DNA of 64,000 nt from Actinocatenispora rupis. GTDB taxonomy: Bacteria; Actinomycetota; Actinomycetes; Mycobacteriales; Micromonosporaceae. The position numbers were made by a program, and so were the translations under genes. The stretch covers positions 248,001-312,000 of the forward strand of contig NZ_BOMB01000010.1 of NCBI RefSeq assembly GCF_016861975.1, given 5' to 3'. The notes beneath the pieces are model-generated. The model was given only the letters and a program-made list of their open reading frames with translations. It was not told the origin of the DNA and did not search any database. Each line of letters begins with the position of its first letter. Positions within the stretch are counted from its first letter, which is position 1. Of the stretch, positions 1 through 7,285 are shown piece after piece.

Positions 1-608
1 GCGAGGAAGGCGCGGACGCCGGCGGTGGCGTAGTGGTCGAGTTCGGCCTCGGTGTGCTGCGGGCTGCCGTGGAACATGGCGCGGTTGACCGGGATCCACA
101 GCAGCAGCCCGGCGAAGTGGTGCGCTGCGAGGAGCGGTTCGTCGGCGTGCAGCACGCCCTTCTCGGTGAGTCGCCGGAACGTGTCGGCGAGGGTGCCGAG
201 CACCCGCTCGAACCCCTGCTCGTACCAGGTGGCGCCGAGTTCGGGGAAGGTGTCGGCGTTGGCGATGACGAGGCGCCGCAGCTGGAAGACCTCTGCCCCG
301 GTGAGGGCGGCGAGGAACTGCCGGGCGAGCGCGTGGAGGTTCTCCTCCAACGTGTCCGCCTCGGCCGGTACGTCGGCGACGAGGTCGACCATCCCGTCGA
401 CCCGGTCGGTGGTGCCCAGGACGATCTCGGCGAACAGCTTCTCCTTGTCCGCGAAGTGCTTGTAGACGGTCTGTTTGGACACCGCGGCGCGTTTCGCGAT
501 GTCGTCCATGTTGGTGCCGGCGAAGCCCTTCGCCAGGAAGACGCCGGTCGCGGCGTCCAGGATCGCCTGGTGCTTGCGGGCCGACCGGGTCGGCTCGTTC
601 TCTGACAT
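1..608 (-). CDS. TetR/AcrR family transcriptional regulator (3' end cut by the window)
   Basis: Read on the minus strand from ATG at 608, the product begins MSENEPTRSARKHQAIL and has a typical TetR N-terminal helix-turn-helix at about residues 12-58, with the signature VSKQTVYKHFADKEKLF. The ligand-binding half follows and continues past base 1, so about 202 residues are visible and the true stop is missing. The start is supported by a GAGGAGG ribosome site at 612-618. It is divergent from the DUF998 membrane-protein gene at 710, with a pair of matching palindromes between them. The usual inference is that this repressor controls itself and that neighbour. The ligand is unknown. Confidence 0.9.
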   Translation of the reverse strand, partial: MSENEPTRSARKHQAILDAATGVFLAKGFAGTNMDDIAKRAAVSKQTVYKHFADKEKLFAEIVLGTTDRVDGMVDLVADVPAEADTLEENLHALARQFLAALTGAEVFQLRRLVIANADTFPELGATWYEQGFERVLGTLADTFRRLTEKGVLHADEPLLAAHHFAGLLLWIPVNRAMFHGSPQHTEAELDHYATAGVRAFL

Positions 609-629
609 ATCGCCTCCTCGCTTCATAGT

Positions 630-671
630 ACTGGACAGTCCAGTTCTCGCTTGGGTACTGTACCGTCCAGT
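630..671. promoter_or_regulatory. Tandem TetR-type operators in the divergent intergenic region
   Basis: ACTGGACAGTCCAGT at 630-644 is a 7-1-7 palindrome. A second copy at 657-671 differs at two positions, and the centres are 27 bp apart. Both lie between the start of the TetR gene (608) and the DUF998 gene (710). Size, symmetry and position match TetR operators. Binding by the adjacent regulator is inferred. Confidence 0.65.
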
Positions 672-709
672 TCCCGCGGTGGCGGGGCACGAACGAGAGA
701 GGTCCCCGC

Positions 710-1354
710 ATGACCCACCCCAACCCCCTCCGACCTGCGAGTACGCCAGCCCGCGCGCTGCTCGTCGCCGGCGCCGTCGCGGGTCCGCTGTTCCTCGTCA
801 CCGGTGTGGCCGGCGGCCTGGCCCGGGACGGCTTCGACTTCACCCGCAACGCCCTCAGCCAGCTCAGCCTCGGCACGTACGGCTGGGTCCAGATCACGGC
901 GTTCGTCCTCACCGGACTGCTCGCCGTCGCCGGCGCGGTCGGCGTACGGCGGGCGCTGCGCGGCGCACCCGGCGGTACCTGGGCGCCCCCGGTGATCGCC
1001 GTCTTCGGGGTGTCGTTCCTCGTCGCGGCGGTGTTCCGGGCCGACCCCGGCCGGGGCTTCCCCGCCGGTACGCCCGATCTCGCGCCCGCCGCGCTGAGCG
1101 CGCACGGCACCGTACACATGGCCGCTGCCGGGACCGGTTTCCTCGCGCTGTGCGTGGCGTTCCTGGTACTGGCGCGGCACTTCGCGGCGCGCGGCCACCG
1201 CGGCTGGGCGATCGGGTGCCGGGTCGTACCGGTCGGTGTGGTCGCCGGGTTCGCCGGCTCGGCCGCGGCACCGCTGGCGTTCACGCTCGGGGCGGCGCTC
1301 GGGCTGGTGTGGCTCACCGCCGTCATCGCCCGGCTCCGCGCCACCACCGACTGA
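710..1354 (+). CDS. DUF998-type integral membrane protein
   Basis: A 214-residue, highly hydrophobic protein with about six predicted membrane segments. A segment containing LSLGTYGWVQITAFVLTG and a central extracytoplasmic loop resemble the DUF998 family found across actinobacteria. The start ATG follows an AGAGAGG ribosome site at 693-700. It sits behind the tandem TetR-type palindromes and is probably repressed by the divergent TetR protein. DUF998 proteins have no settled biochemical role; transport or membrane-stress functions have been suggested. No catalytic motif was seen. Confidence 0.75.
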   Translation: MTHPNPLRPASTPARALLVAGAVAGPLFLVTGVAGGLARDGFDFTRNALSQLSLGTYGWVQITAFVLTGLLAVAGAVGVRRALRGAPGGTWAPPVIAVFGVSFLVAAVFRADPGRGFPAGTPDLAPAALSAHGTVHMAAAGTGFLALCVAFLVLARHFAARGHRGWAIGCRVVPVGVVAGFAGSAAAPLAFTLGAALGLVWLTAVIARLRATTD

Positions 1355-1389
1355 CCACTTCCGTTGCGTACCAAGGAAAGGACACCGAC

Positions 1390-1602
1390 ATGAGCGAGCC
1401 CGTGAAAGGCCCCGCGAGCTACTTCCCGTCGATCGAGAAGAAGCACGGCAAGCCGATCGCGTACTGGCAGGAGCTGGTGCGGTCGTCGCCGCTGACCAAG
1501 CACATGGAACTGGTCGCCTGGCTCAAGGCCGAACACGGGCTGGGGCACGGGCACGCGAACGCCGTCGTCGCGTACACGCTGGCGCAGGACAGGGCGCGGT
1601 AA
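1390..1602 (+). CDS. DUF4287-like small protein
   Basis: A 70-residue soluble protein starting MSEPVKGPASYFPSIEKKHG. The segments SYFPSIEKKHGKPIAYWQEL and HGLGHGHANAVVAYTL match the compact helical DUF4287 family, often encoded beside stress or DNA-repair genes. The ATG is preceded by an AAGGAAAGGA ribosome site (1373-1382). This lies inside a 16-base stretch (1367-1382) that recurs exactly at 11383-11398 in front of another ORF. It is 35 nt downstream of the DUF998 gene and could share its transcript. Function is unknown. Confidence 0.75.
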   Translation: MSEPVKGPASYFPSIEKKHGKPIAYWQELVRSSPLTKHMELVAWLKAEHGLGHGHANAVVAYTLAQDRAR

Positions 1603-1642
1603 CGGCGGCTCCGTCCCGCGTCGCGAATCCGTTCGGCTGGCG

Positions 1643-1670
1643 TGTCGATCCGGTGGGGCCGCCGTTCGAC
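1643..1670 (+). promoter_or_regulatory. Candidate ECF42-type promoter for the DGPF-sigma pair
   Basis: TGTCGA at 1643-1648 and CGAC at 1667-1670 are separated by 18 bases, about 50 bases before the DGPF gene. From memory, ECF42 sigma factors recognise a TGTCGA-type -35 box and usually drive their own DGPF partner gene. The fit to the sigma gene two positions downstream suggests autoregulation. Only the motif match is seen here. Confidence 0.5.
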
Positions 1671-1719
1671 CTGAGGATGAGAGGGTCCGCACCGGGCCCC
1701 GGACCAGGGAGACACGACC

Positions 1720-2139
1720 ATGAAGTACATGCTGATCATGCGCGCCACCGACGAGACGCTGGAGGCGTACCGGGACGTGGAGTTCACGGACATCCTGGAT
1801 TCGATGGGGCGCTTCAACGACGAGATGATCCAGGCCGGCGTACTCATCGCCGCCGAAGGGCTGGACGACGCGGCGAAGGGCGTCGTGGTCGACTACTCGT
1901 CGCAGCCGCCGGTGGTGACCGACGGCCCGTACGGTGAGACCAAGGAACTGTTCGGCGGCTTCTGGATCCTCGACGTCGCCTCGCAGGAAGAGGCCGTGGA
2001 GTGGGCGAAGCGGGCGCCGATGGCCGGGCCGGGCAGCCGGTGCGAGATCCGCCGGGTGGCGAGCATCGAGGAGTTCCCGCAGGACAACGAGTGGGTACGG
2101 AAGGAACGGGCGTGGCGCGAGGCGACCGGTCAGCTGTGA
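1720..2139 (+). CDS. DGPF/YCII-domain protein, partner of an ECF42 sigma factor
   Basis: A 139-residue protein with a single YCII-related fold (ferredoxin-like alpha/beta). The signature segment VVTDGPYGETKELFGGFWIL corresponds to the DGPF motif. The start ATG follows a GGGAGA ribosome site. Its stop overlaps the GTG start of the downstream sigma factor by four bases (GTGA), so the two are translationally coupled. This DGPF-sigma pairing defines the ECF42 group. The biochemical role of the DGPF proteins in these modules is unresolved, though they have been proposed to act with the sigma factor in stress or resistance responses. Confidence 0.88.
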   Translation: MKYMLIMRATDETLEAYRDVEFTDILDSMGRFNDEMIQAGVLIAAEGLDDAAKGVVVDYSSQPPVVTDGPYGETKELFGGFWILDVASQEEAVEWAKRAPMAGPGSRCEIRRVASIEEFPQDNEWVRKERAWREATGQL

Positions 2140-3446
2140 CGACATCCCGCGGCAGCACGACCGGCGGTACCGCCCGGCCGACCGGGCGGGCCGCCGTCGG
2201 CGCCGTGTGGCGGATCGAGTCGGCGCGGATCGTCGGTGCGCTCGCGCGCTACACCGGCGACTTCGCGCTGGCCGAGGACCTGGCGCAGGAGGCGCTCGCC
2301 GAGGCGCTCGTCACCTGGCCCCGCGACGGCGTACCCGGCAACCCCGCGGGGTGGCTGCTCACGGTCGGCCGGCGGCGCGCGATCGACGCGTACCGCCGGC
2401 GGTCCGCCCTCGACGAGCGGTACGCCGCGCTCGGCCGCGGACTCTCCGAGGGCGGCGCCTTCGCCGGCGCCGCAACCGATCCCGGCGGCGACGACCTGCC
2501 GTACGACCCGGACCAGATCGACGACGACGTACTCGCGCTCATGTTCGTCGCCTGCCACCCGGTGCTGTCGCCGGACGCCCGGGTCGCACTGACCCTGCGC
2601 GTCGTCGGCGGCCTCACCAGCGACGAGATCGCCCGCGCCTTCCTCGTACCGACGGCGACGGTGCAGGCGCGCATCACCCGGGCGAAGAAGACCCTCGCCG
2701 CGGCGCACGTGCCCTTCGCCGTACCACCGGCCGACGAACGTACCGAGCGGCTCGGCTCGGTGTTCAGCGTGGTCTACCTGATCTTCACGGAGGGCTCGTC
2801 GGCCACCTCCGGCGACGCGGTCATCCGTCCCGACCTGGCTGGCGAGGCGCGGCGGCTCGCCCGGATCCTCACCCGGCTCGTACCCGACGTGCCCGAGGCG
2901 TACGGGCTGCTCGCGCTGATCGAACTGACCGCGGCGCGCTTCCCGGCACGTACCGGGCCGGTGGGGGAGCCGGTGCTGCTCGCCGACCAGGACCGTCGGC
3001 GCTGGGACCGCGCCGCCATCCGCCGCGGCCGCGCCGTCCTCGCCCGCGCCGTCCGGATCGGTCGCGGCCTCGGCGCGTACGGCCTCCAGGCGTCCATCGC
3101 CGAATGCCACGCCGTCGCCCCGTCCGTCGCCGACACCGACTGGGACCGCGTCGTCCTGCTGTACGAGGCGCTCGGCCAGCTCGCCCCGTCACCCGTCGTC
3201 GACCTCAACCGCGCGGTCGCCGTGTCCATGGCGCAGGGCCCCGCCGCCGCGCTGCCCATCGTCGACGACCTCGCCGCCGCCGGCGCGCTCGACGGCTCGC
3301 ACCTGCTGCCCAGCGTCCGCGGCGAACTCCTCACCCGACTCGGGCGTACCGACGAGGCCCGTGCCGAACTCGCCCGCGCGGTCCGGCTGTGCGGCAACGA
3401 CCGCGAACGGTTGCTGTTGAGCCGGAAGCTCGACGCGCTCGCCTGA
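2136..3446 (+). CDS. ECF42-type RNA polymerase sigma factor with long C-terminal extension
   Basis: A 436-residue sigma-70-like protein. Region 2 (about residues 25-100) contains GDFALAEDLAQEALAEAL and PRDGVPGNPAGWLLTVGRRR. Region 4 (about 130-190) contains LTLRVVGGLTSDEIARAFLV and VQARITRAKKTL. The remaining 240 residues form the helical, TPR-like extension typical of ECF42, including GSVFSVVYLIFTEG. ECF42 members lack an anti-sigma factor and are thought to be controlled through this extension. The GTG at 2136 was chosen because it overlaps the DGPF stop and gives the usual length. An upstream in-frame extension would run inside the DGPF gene. Confidence 0.9.
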   Translation: MTTSRGSTTGGTARPTGRAAVGAVWRIESARIVGALARYTGDFALAEDLAQEALAEALVTWPRDGVPGNPAGWLLTVGRRRAIDAYRRRSALDERYAALGRGLSEGGAFAGAATDPGGDDLPYDPDQIDDDVLALMFVACHPVLSPDARVALTLRVVGGLTSDEIARAFLVPTATVQARITRAKKTLAAAHVPFAVPPADERTERLGSVFSVVYLIFTEGSSATSGDAVIRPDLAGEARRLARILTRLVPDVPEAYGLLALIELTAARFPARTGPVGEPVLLADQDRRRWDRAAIRRGRAVLARAVRIGRGLGAYGLQASIAECHAVAPSVADTDWDRVVLLYEALGQLAPSPVVDLNRAVAVSMAQGPAAALPIVDDLAAAGALDGSHLLPSVRGELLTRLGRTDEARAELARAVRLCGNDRERLLLSRKLDALA

Positions 3447-3492
3447 CGGTCACCGGCCCGCGCCGGCGGGTGCTCCGCCCACATTCATGCAC

Positions 3493-3512
3493 CGGCAACG
3501 ACCGCGAACGGT
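3493..3512 (+). repeat. 20-base repeat of the sigma gene's 3' end
   Basis: A 20-base stretch here is identical to 3392-3411 inside the last codons of the ECF42 gene, 101 bases upstream. The bases that follow (GTGGTGCTCAGCCG) also loosely resemble the sigma gene's end. It looks like a partial duplication left between the sigma stop (3446) and the convergent gene ending at 3544. Confidence 0.6.
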
Positions 3513-3543
3513 GCGCCGCGACGAGTACCCGGGGGAGTGGTGC

Positions 3544-4953
3544 TCAGCCGCAGATCCGGTTGAGCACCTCGCCGAACCGCGGCGGGATCACGATCGTGAT
3601 CTCCTGCCCGCCCGAGTCGACGTCGTTCGTCAGCGGGGTCAGCTCACCGCGGTCCCACCAGTACACGTGCGGGGTCAGCGGGCCGGGGCTCTGCTCGAAC
3701 AGACCTCGCGCGTAGCGGGTCAGCTCGTTGAGGGCGGGGATCACCGTCTGGTCCACCACCGGATGGAACAGCAGCTCGTGCCGGCTCGGCAGGGCCAGCA
3801 GCACGCCACCGGCCGGCGGGGCGAGCTGCGCCACCTCGCGCATCAGCTCGGGCAGCACGAGCGCCTTGCTCGCCACGAACATCGAGTCGCCGTACACCCG
3901 GTGCAGCACCGCGCCCTCGTCCACGAACCGCTGGTACTCCACCGGCTCGGTCAGCAGGTTGGCGCGCGCGGTGGCCAGCAGCGCGGACAGGTCGGCCCCG
4001 GCCACGTCGTCGTCGTTGAGGATCCGGACCCGGTCCGGCAGGTCGAGCGCGATCGTCTCCACCAGCCCGTCGCCGACCGGACGCGCGTGCCCGACGGCGA
4101 ACTCCTCCGGCAGCCCGTCGTCCGACATCAGGCGCAGCACCGGCCGGCCCGCCGACTCGTCCGGCCGCGGAGCGGTCTCGTCGCCGACCGTGGCGGTCAT
4201 CGCGGCGTGGTTGTCGACGATCCGCTCCCACTCGCTCTCCGGCGCCTGGTTGCACATCCGAGCGAGGTTGTCCATCGGCAGTACGGTCTCGGTGCCGTTG
4301 ACGAGCAGCACCGGACCGCGCTGCGTCGTCCGTACGCCCCGCTCGGCCAGCGCGGCGGCCATCCGCTGCCGGATCCAGGCCGCCTGGTCCTCGTACAGGA
4401 ACGGCCAGTCGGGGTCGGTGCGCCGCGGCCGCCCGCCGAGCGACGGCGTCGACGGCGCGTCGGTGCCGCCGAGCACCCCGCCGACCGGTGCGGCCGAGCG
4501 GCCACCCGACCGTTCGTCGGCCGAGCGGTCATCGAACGGCGTGCCCCCGGCGGGTGCCGTCCGGGTACGGCGGCTGAACGGTGAGCCCGAGTCCCCGTCG
4601 AACGGAGTGGCCGACGGCACCGGATCCGGCCGGTCGTCGGCGGGCCGCCCCGCCGGCGTCGCGCGGGCCCGCTCGAACGCCTCGTCCCACCGGTCCGCCT
4701 CCGGCCGGTCGTGGTCGTGACCGACCGTGGCGTTCACGAACGTGCGCTGCATGAACGAGGCGTCCTCCGGCGACGGCTGCCAGACGCTGTGCACGGCGAC
4801 CACGTCCTGCGCCCGCGGACGGTGCTCCAGGATCACCTTCCACCAGGCTTTCCGTACGGCATCCGGCGCCTGGGCCGCCCCCTCGACCACGACCGGCCCG
4901 TCGATCGACCTCAGCCGGAACGTCACCACGTTCACGGTCGGGTCAGTGCTCAC
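3544..4953 (-). CDS. Unrecognised two-domain protein, C-terminal half DUF1444-like
   Basis: A 469-residue soluble protein that I cannot assign firmly. Residues 1-95 form an alpha/beta domain (FRLRSIDGPVVVEGAAQ; HSVWQPSPEDASFM). Residues 95-185 are a low-complexity, Pro/Arg/Asp-rich linker. Residues 190-469 contain a conserved-looking core (WIRQRMAAALAERGV; NLARMCNQAPESEWERIVDN; ALPSRHELLFHPV; YWWDRGELTPL) resembling proteins annotated DUF1444 or hypothetical in actinomycetes. The GTG at 4953 was chosen for its GGAGGGA ribosome site at 4961-4967; upstream in-frame starts lack one. No signal peptide or membrane segment is seen. It ends tail-to-tail with the sigma gene region. Confidence 0.7.
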   Translation of the reverse strand: MSTDPTVNVVTFRLRSIDGPVVVEGAAQAPDAVRKAWWKVILEHRPRAQDVVAVHSVWQPSPEDASFMQRTFVNATVGHDHDRPEADRWDEAFERARATPAGRPADDRPDPVPSATPFDGDSGSPFSRRTRTAPAGGTPFDDRSADERSGGRSAAPVGGVLGGTDAPSTPSLGGRPRRTDPDWPFLYEDQAAWIRQRMAAALAERGVRTTQRGPVLLVNGTETVLPMDNLARMCNQAPESEWERIVDNHAAMTATVGDETAPRPDESAGRPVLRLMSDDGLPEEFAVGHARPVGDGLVETIALDLPDRVRILNDDDVAGADLSALLATARANLLTEPVEYQRFVDEGAVLHRVYGDSMFVASKALVLPELMREVAQLAPPAGGVLLALPSRHELLFHPVVDQTVIPALNELTRYARGLFEQSPGPLTPHVYWWDRGELTPLTNDVDSGGQEITIVIPPRFGEVLNRICG

Positions 4954-5099
4954 GCCGGGCTCCCTCCGTCGAGTACTCCGCGCCACGCTACAGCCCGTCA
5001 TCAAGGACCGGTGCCGCCGGTTCCGACCCGTGGACCGCCCTCACGATCGGCCACCCCGCCGGTACGCCGCGAAACGCTGCCGGCACCGCCGCGCCCCGG

Positions 5100-5112
5100 T
5101 ACCGTCCGGGGT
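5100..5112 (+). promoter_or_regulatory. TAnnnT box 7 nt before a GTG start (leaderless promoter)
   Basis: TACCGT at 5100-5105 ends exactly 7 nt before the GTG at 5113, and no ribosome site is present. Three other genes in the window share this arrangement (starts at 5515, 44814 and 48216). It fits a -10 box with transcription starting at or next to the start codon. Confidence 0.5.
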
Positions 5113-5334
5113 GTGCGGAAGCGTTCGTGGCGCGAGCTGCCGACGGCGGCGAAGGTGGCGATCGTCGCCGGCGGGGTGGCCGAGGCGGCGGTGACCGCGG
5201 TGTGCGTGGTGGACCTGGTGCAGCCCTCCCGGGGTGCCACCCGCGGGCCGGCCCTGCTGTGGTGGCCGGCGCTCGCCGTCCAGCCGTTCGGCCCGATCGC
5301 GTACCTGGCGTTCGGTCGCCGCCGCCCCCGCTGA
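5113..5334 (+). CDS. PLDc_N-type small membrane protein
   Basis: A 73-residue protein with two hydrophobic segments (KVAIVAGGVAEAAVTAVCVV and ALLWWPALAVQPFGPIAYLA) followed by a basic tail FGRRRPR. The P-x-GPIAYLxFGR pattern matches the phospholipase D-nuclease N-terminal (PLDc_N) family of small two-helix actinobacterial membrane proteins. The GTG start has no Shine-Dalgarno sequence but a TACCGT box 7 nt upstream, suggesting a leaderless mRNA. Function is unknown; it is not an active phospholipase. Confidence 0.7.
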   Translation: MRKRSWRELPTAAKVAIVAGGVAEAAVTAVCVVDLVQPSRGATRGPALLWWPALAVQPFGPIAYLAFGRRRPR

Positions 5335-5501
5335 CCGCCACCCCGCGTACTCCCGACGGCCCAGTCCGCCACCGTGCGTCAGGTGCCGCGCCACCGCCGG
5401 CCCGGACGTACGCGGCGGGGCGTCCGGAGGTACCGCGGCGGGTGGCCGTTGGGGCACGAGGGGCGAACCGTTGGGCAGATCCGGCCGTACGGGGCGCGGC
5501 G

Positions 5502-5514
5502 TAGCGTCGGTGCC
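5502..5514 (+). promoter_or_regulatory. TAnnnT box 7 nt before an ATG start (leaderless promoter)
   Basis: TAGCGT at 5502-5507 lies 7 nt before the ATG at 5515, with no ribosome site between. This is the same geometry as at 5100, 44801 and 48203. Confidence 0.5.
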
Positions 5515-5838
5515 ATGCGGGTGCTGTACAGCCTCGATGGCGCCTGGCGGGTCGAGATCGACACGACACCGCTGGCGTACGACGCGCTGGGCGGCACCGT
5601 GGTGCGCATCCGGTACGAGGGCGTGCTCGTCGCCGAGGTCGACAGCGTCCACGACCTGCGCCGGGCGCTGCCGCCGGGGCTGCTGCTCCGGTTCGCCGAC
5701 GACGGCGGGGAACGCGCCGACCCGACCGCGCTGGTACCGACGACCACGGAGCCGCCGACGGACACCGGTGCCACGCCATCCGGCGACGCGGGGACGGGGC
5801 CAGGCGACGTCGCACCGCCGCGCCCCGACATCGCCTAG
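5515..5838 (+). CDS. Hypothetical 107-residue protein
   Basis: The first 65 residues look like a small beta-rich domain (MRVLYSLDGAWRVEID; TVVRIRYEGVLVAEVDSV). The last 40 are a disordered Pro/Thr/Gly/Asp tail. No signal peptide, membrane segment or known motif was seen. The start ATG has a TAGCGT box 7 nt upstream and no ribosome site, so it is probably leaderless. It ends 12 bases from the convergent GH73 gene. Coding potential is supported by codon-position GC and the promoter box; function is unknown. Confidence 0.6.
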   Translation: MRVLYSLDGAWRVEIDTTPLAYDALGGTVVRIRYEGVLVAEVDSVHDLRRALPPGLLLRFADDGGERADPTALVPTTTEPPTDTGATPSGDAGTGPGDVAPPRPDIA

Positions 5839-5850
5839 CGGGCGGGCGGT

Positions 5851-6687
5851 TCAGGTGTCGTAGCGGTAGAGGTCGTAGCCGCGCATGACACGGACCAGGT
5901 CGCGACCGTAGTGCGGGCTGGTTGCGTACCCGGCGGCGGCGATGGCGGCGGCGAACCGGTCCGGGTCGCGGGAGTACCGGAAGGCGTTGTGGTAGCGGGA
6001 GTTGACGACGAGGAAGCGGCCGTGGTCGCGGAACGAGTCGCGGACGGACAGGTACCCGCGGAACGGTGCGCGGGTGGTGTGGCAGCGGCCCTTCCGGTCG
6101 CACTCGCCGGTGCGGTAGGTACGGCAGGACACGGCGATCGGCCCGTGCACGCCGTCGAAGCACTTGATGCCGAAGTAGTTGGCGTTGGCGCGGGACAGCC
6201 CGCTGCGGCCCCAGTCGGATTCGAGGATCGCCTGCGCCATGGTGACGGACGCGGGCACCGACCAGTCCCGCATGCTCTGCCGGGCGAGCGGCGCGACGGC
6301 GTGGATGAAGCCGGCCTGGTCGGTCGGCGGCGCATCCGGCACGGCCGCGGCGATGCAGGCGGTCGGGCGGACGGGGCGGGAGACGTTCGCGTCAGAGACG
6401 TACGTGCCGTCGCTGAGCCGGTCCCAGTCGGACGTGGTGCGGGCGACCCCGGCGATGCGTTGCGCGGTGACCCGGCAGGCGATGGTGAGCCGCGACCCGT
6501 CCGCGAGCGTACGCACGCGGGCGGCGCCGAGCGACGGGGCGCTGCGTACGTTCAGGCGGATGCCGGCGGTGTGCGCGTGGCCGGTGACGGCGGCGCCGCC
6601 GGCGGACACGGCCGGGCTGTCGAGGGCCATCGCGCCGACCGCGGCCGCGACGCCGCAGGCGATGGCGGTGATCCCGAACTTCGGCAT
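5851..6687 (-). CDS. Secreted GH73 glucosaminidase (FlgJ/LytD type) with SH3-like domain
   Basis: A 278-residue exported peptidoglycan hydrolase. Residues 1-30 form a signal peptide (ITAIACGVAAAVGAMAL, cleavage near VSAGG). Residues 42-108 resemble an SH3b cell-wall-binding domain (IRLNVRSAPSLGAARVRTLA). Residues 125-275 are a mannosyl-glycoprotein endo-beta-N-acetylglucosaminidase-type (GH73) domain with catalytic Glu in VTMAQAILESDWGRS, then NYFGIKCF and the YHNAFRYSRDPDRFAAAIA block typical of the family. It probably cleaves cell-wall glycan during growth. It is the last gene of a minus-strand run after the sigma/membrane pair, but a 199-nt spacer full of stem-loops precedes it, so it may have its own control. 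Confidence 0.9.
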   Translation of the reverse strand: MPKFGITAIACGVAAAVGAMALDSPAVSAGGAAVTGHAHTAGIRLNVRSAPSLGAARVRTLADGSRLTIACRVTAQRIAGVARTTSDWDRLSDGTYVSDANVSRPVRPTACIAAAVPDAPPTDQAGFIHAVAPLARQSMRDWSVPASVTMAQAILESDWGRSGLSRANANYFGIKCFDGVHGPIAVSCRTYRTGECDRKGRCHTTRAPFRGYLSVRDSFRDHGRFLVVNSRYHNAFRYSRDPDRFAAAIAAAGYATSPHYGRDLVRVMRGYDLYRYDT

Positions 6688-6807
6688 GTCGCCTCTTCCT
6701 GCCCGCTCGGTGACGGCCGCGGGCCGGCGGTCGAGAACGGGCCGCGCCGGGCCCGTCGGGTACGCGCGGTGTGCATCCGGCGCAGGTAACTCCCGGTTGG
6801 CGAAGGC

Positions 6808-6874
6808 ATGACACTTCGTGTTTTGTCACGGTAACCGTGCGCTGTCGGCAGCGCAGGGATTCGCCGAAATCCCC
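6808..6874 (-). promoter_or_regulatory. Run of stem-loops in the leader of the GH73 gene
   Basis: Between the membrane-protein stop (6887) and the GH73 start (6687) the minus strand can form consecutive hairpins. One is GGGATT-loop-AATCCC at about 6857-6874. The next is GCGCTG-CCGA-CAGCGC at 6839-6854, then the 6-1-6 inverted repeat CACGGTAACCGTG at 6827-6839, and GTGACA/TGTCAT arms further downstream. None has a T-run. They could terminate the upstream transcript, act as operators or form a regulatory leader. Actinobacterial wall hydrolases are often behind ydaO (c-di-AMP) riboswitches, but the conserved core of that class was not recognised. Confidence 0.45.
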
Positions 6875-6886
6875 GGTACTCGCGGC

Positions 6887-7285
6887 TCACGGCCGGGTGG
6901 GGCCCCAGGAGGAGGACGGCGACGCGGTCGGGCTCGCCGGGGTACTCCCGGGCGACCCAGGGGAGGGCGACACCCCGGGCGGCGCGGCCTGACTGCGCGA
7001 CGGCGACGGCTGGGTCGGCACCGGATCCGCCGGTACGGAGCGGTCCGGGCGGTGCGCGGGCGGTGCCGGGGCCGGCTCGGGTGACCGGTGCGCGCCCGGC
7101 AACGCCAGGAGCAGCGCCACGACGACACCGCACAGTACGGCGACCGCGCCGCCCGCCCACGCCGTACGCCGGCGGCGGCGGGCGCGGCGGCCCGCGTCGA
7201 GCAGCGCGTCCGGGGTGAGCGCCAGCGGCGGCCCGGGCCGGGTACGGAGCTCGGCGAACGTCGCCGCCAGATCGTGCTCGTTCAC
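6887..7285 (-). CDS. Membrane protein paired with SigE-type sigma factor (possible anti-sigma)
   Basis: A 132-residue protein with a cytoplasmic N-terminus (NEHDLAATFAELRTRPG; LTPDALLDAGRRARRRRR). A single membrane helix follows (GGAVAVLCGVVVALLLAL), then a Pro/Ser-rich outer tail of about 65 residues. Its GTG start overlaps the stop of the upstream sigma gene by four bases. This arrangement is typical of the membrane partner encoded after SigE-family sigma factors in actinomycetes. It lacks a zinc-binding HxxxCxxC anti-sigma motif, so an anti-sigma role is only inferred from context. Confidence 0.75.
   Translation of the reverse strand: MNEHDLAATFAELRTRPGPPLALTPDALLDAGRRARRRRRTAWAGGAVAVLCGVVVALLLALPGAHRSPEPAPAPPAHRPDRSVPADPVPTQPSPSRSQAAPPGVSPSPGSPGSTPASPTASPSSSWGPTRP

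Noticed and set aside
6700-6880. c-di-AMP (ydaO) riboswitch before the GH73 gene
   Set aside because: Only fragments (GAATCC, CCGACAGC) resemble the class. The full conserved core and spacing were not found, so only a structured leader is reported.
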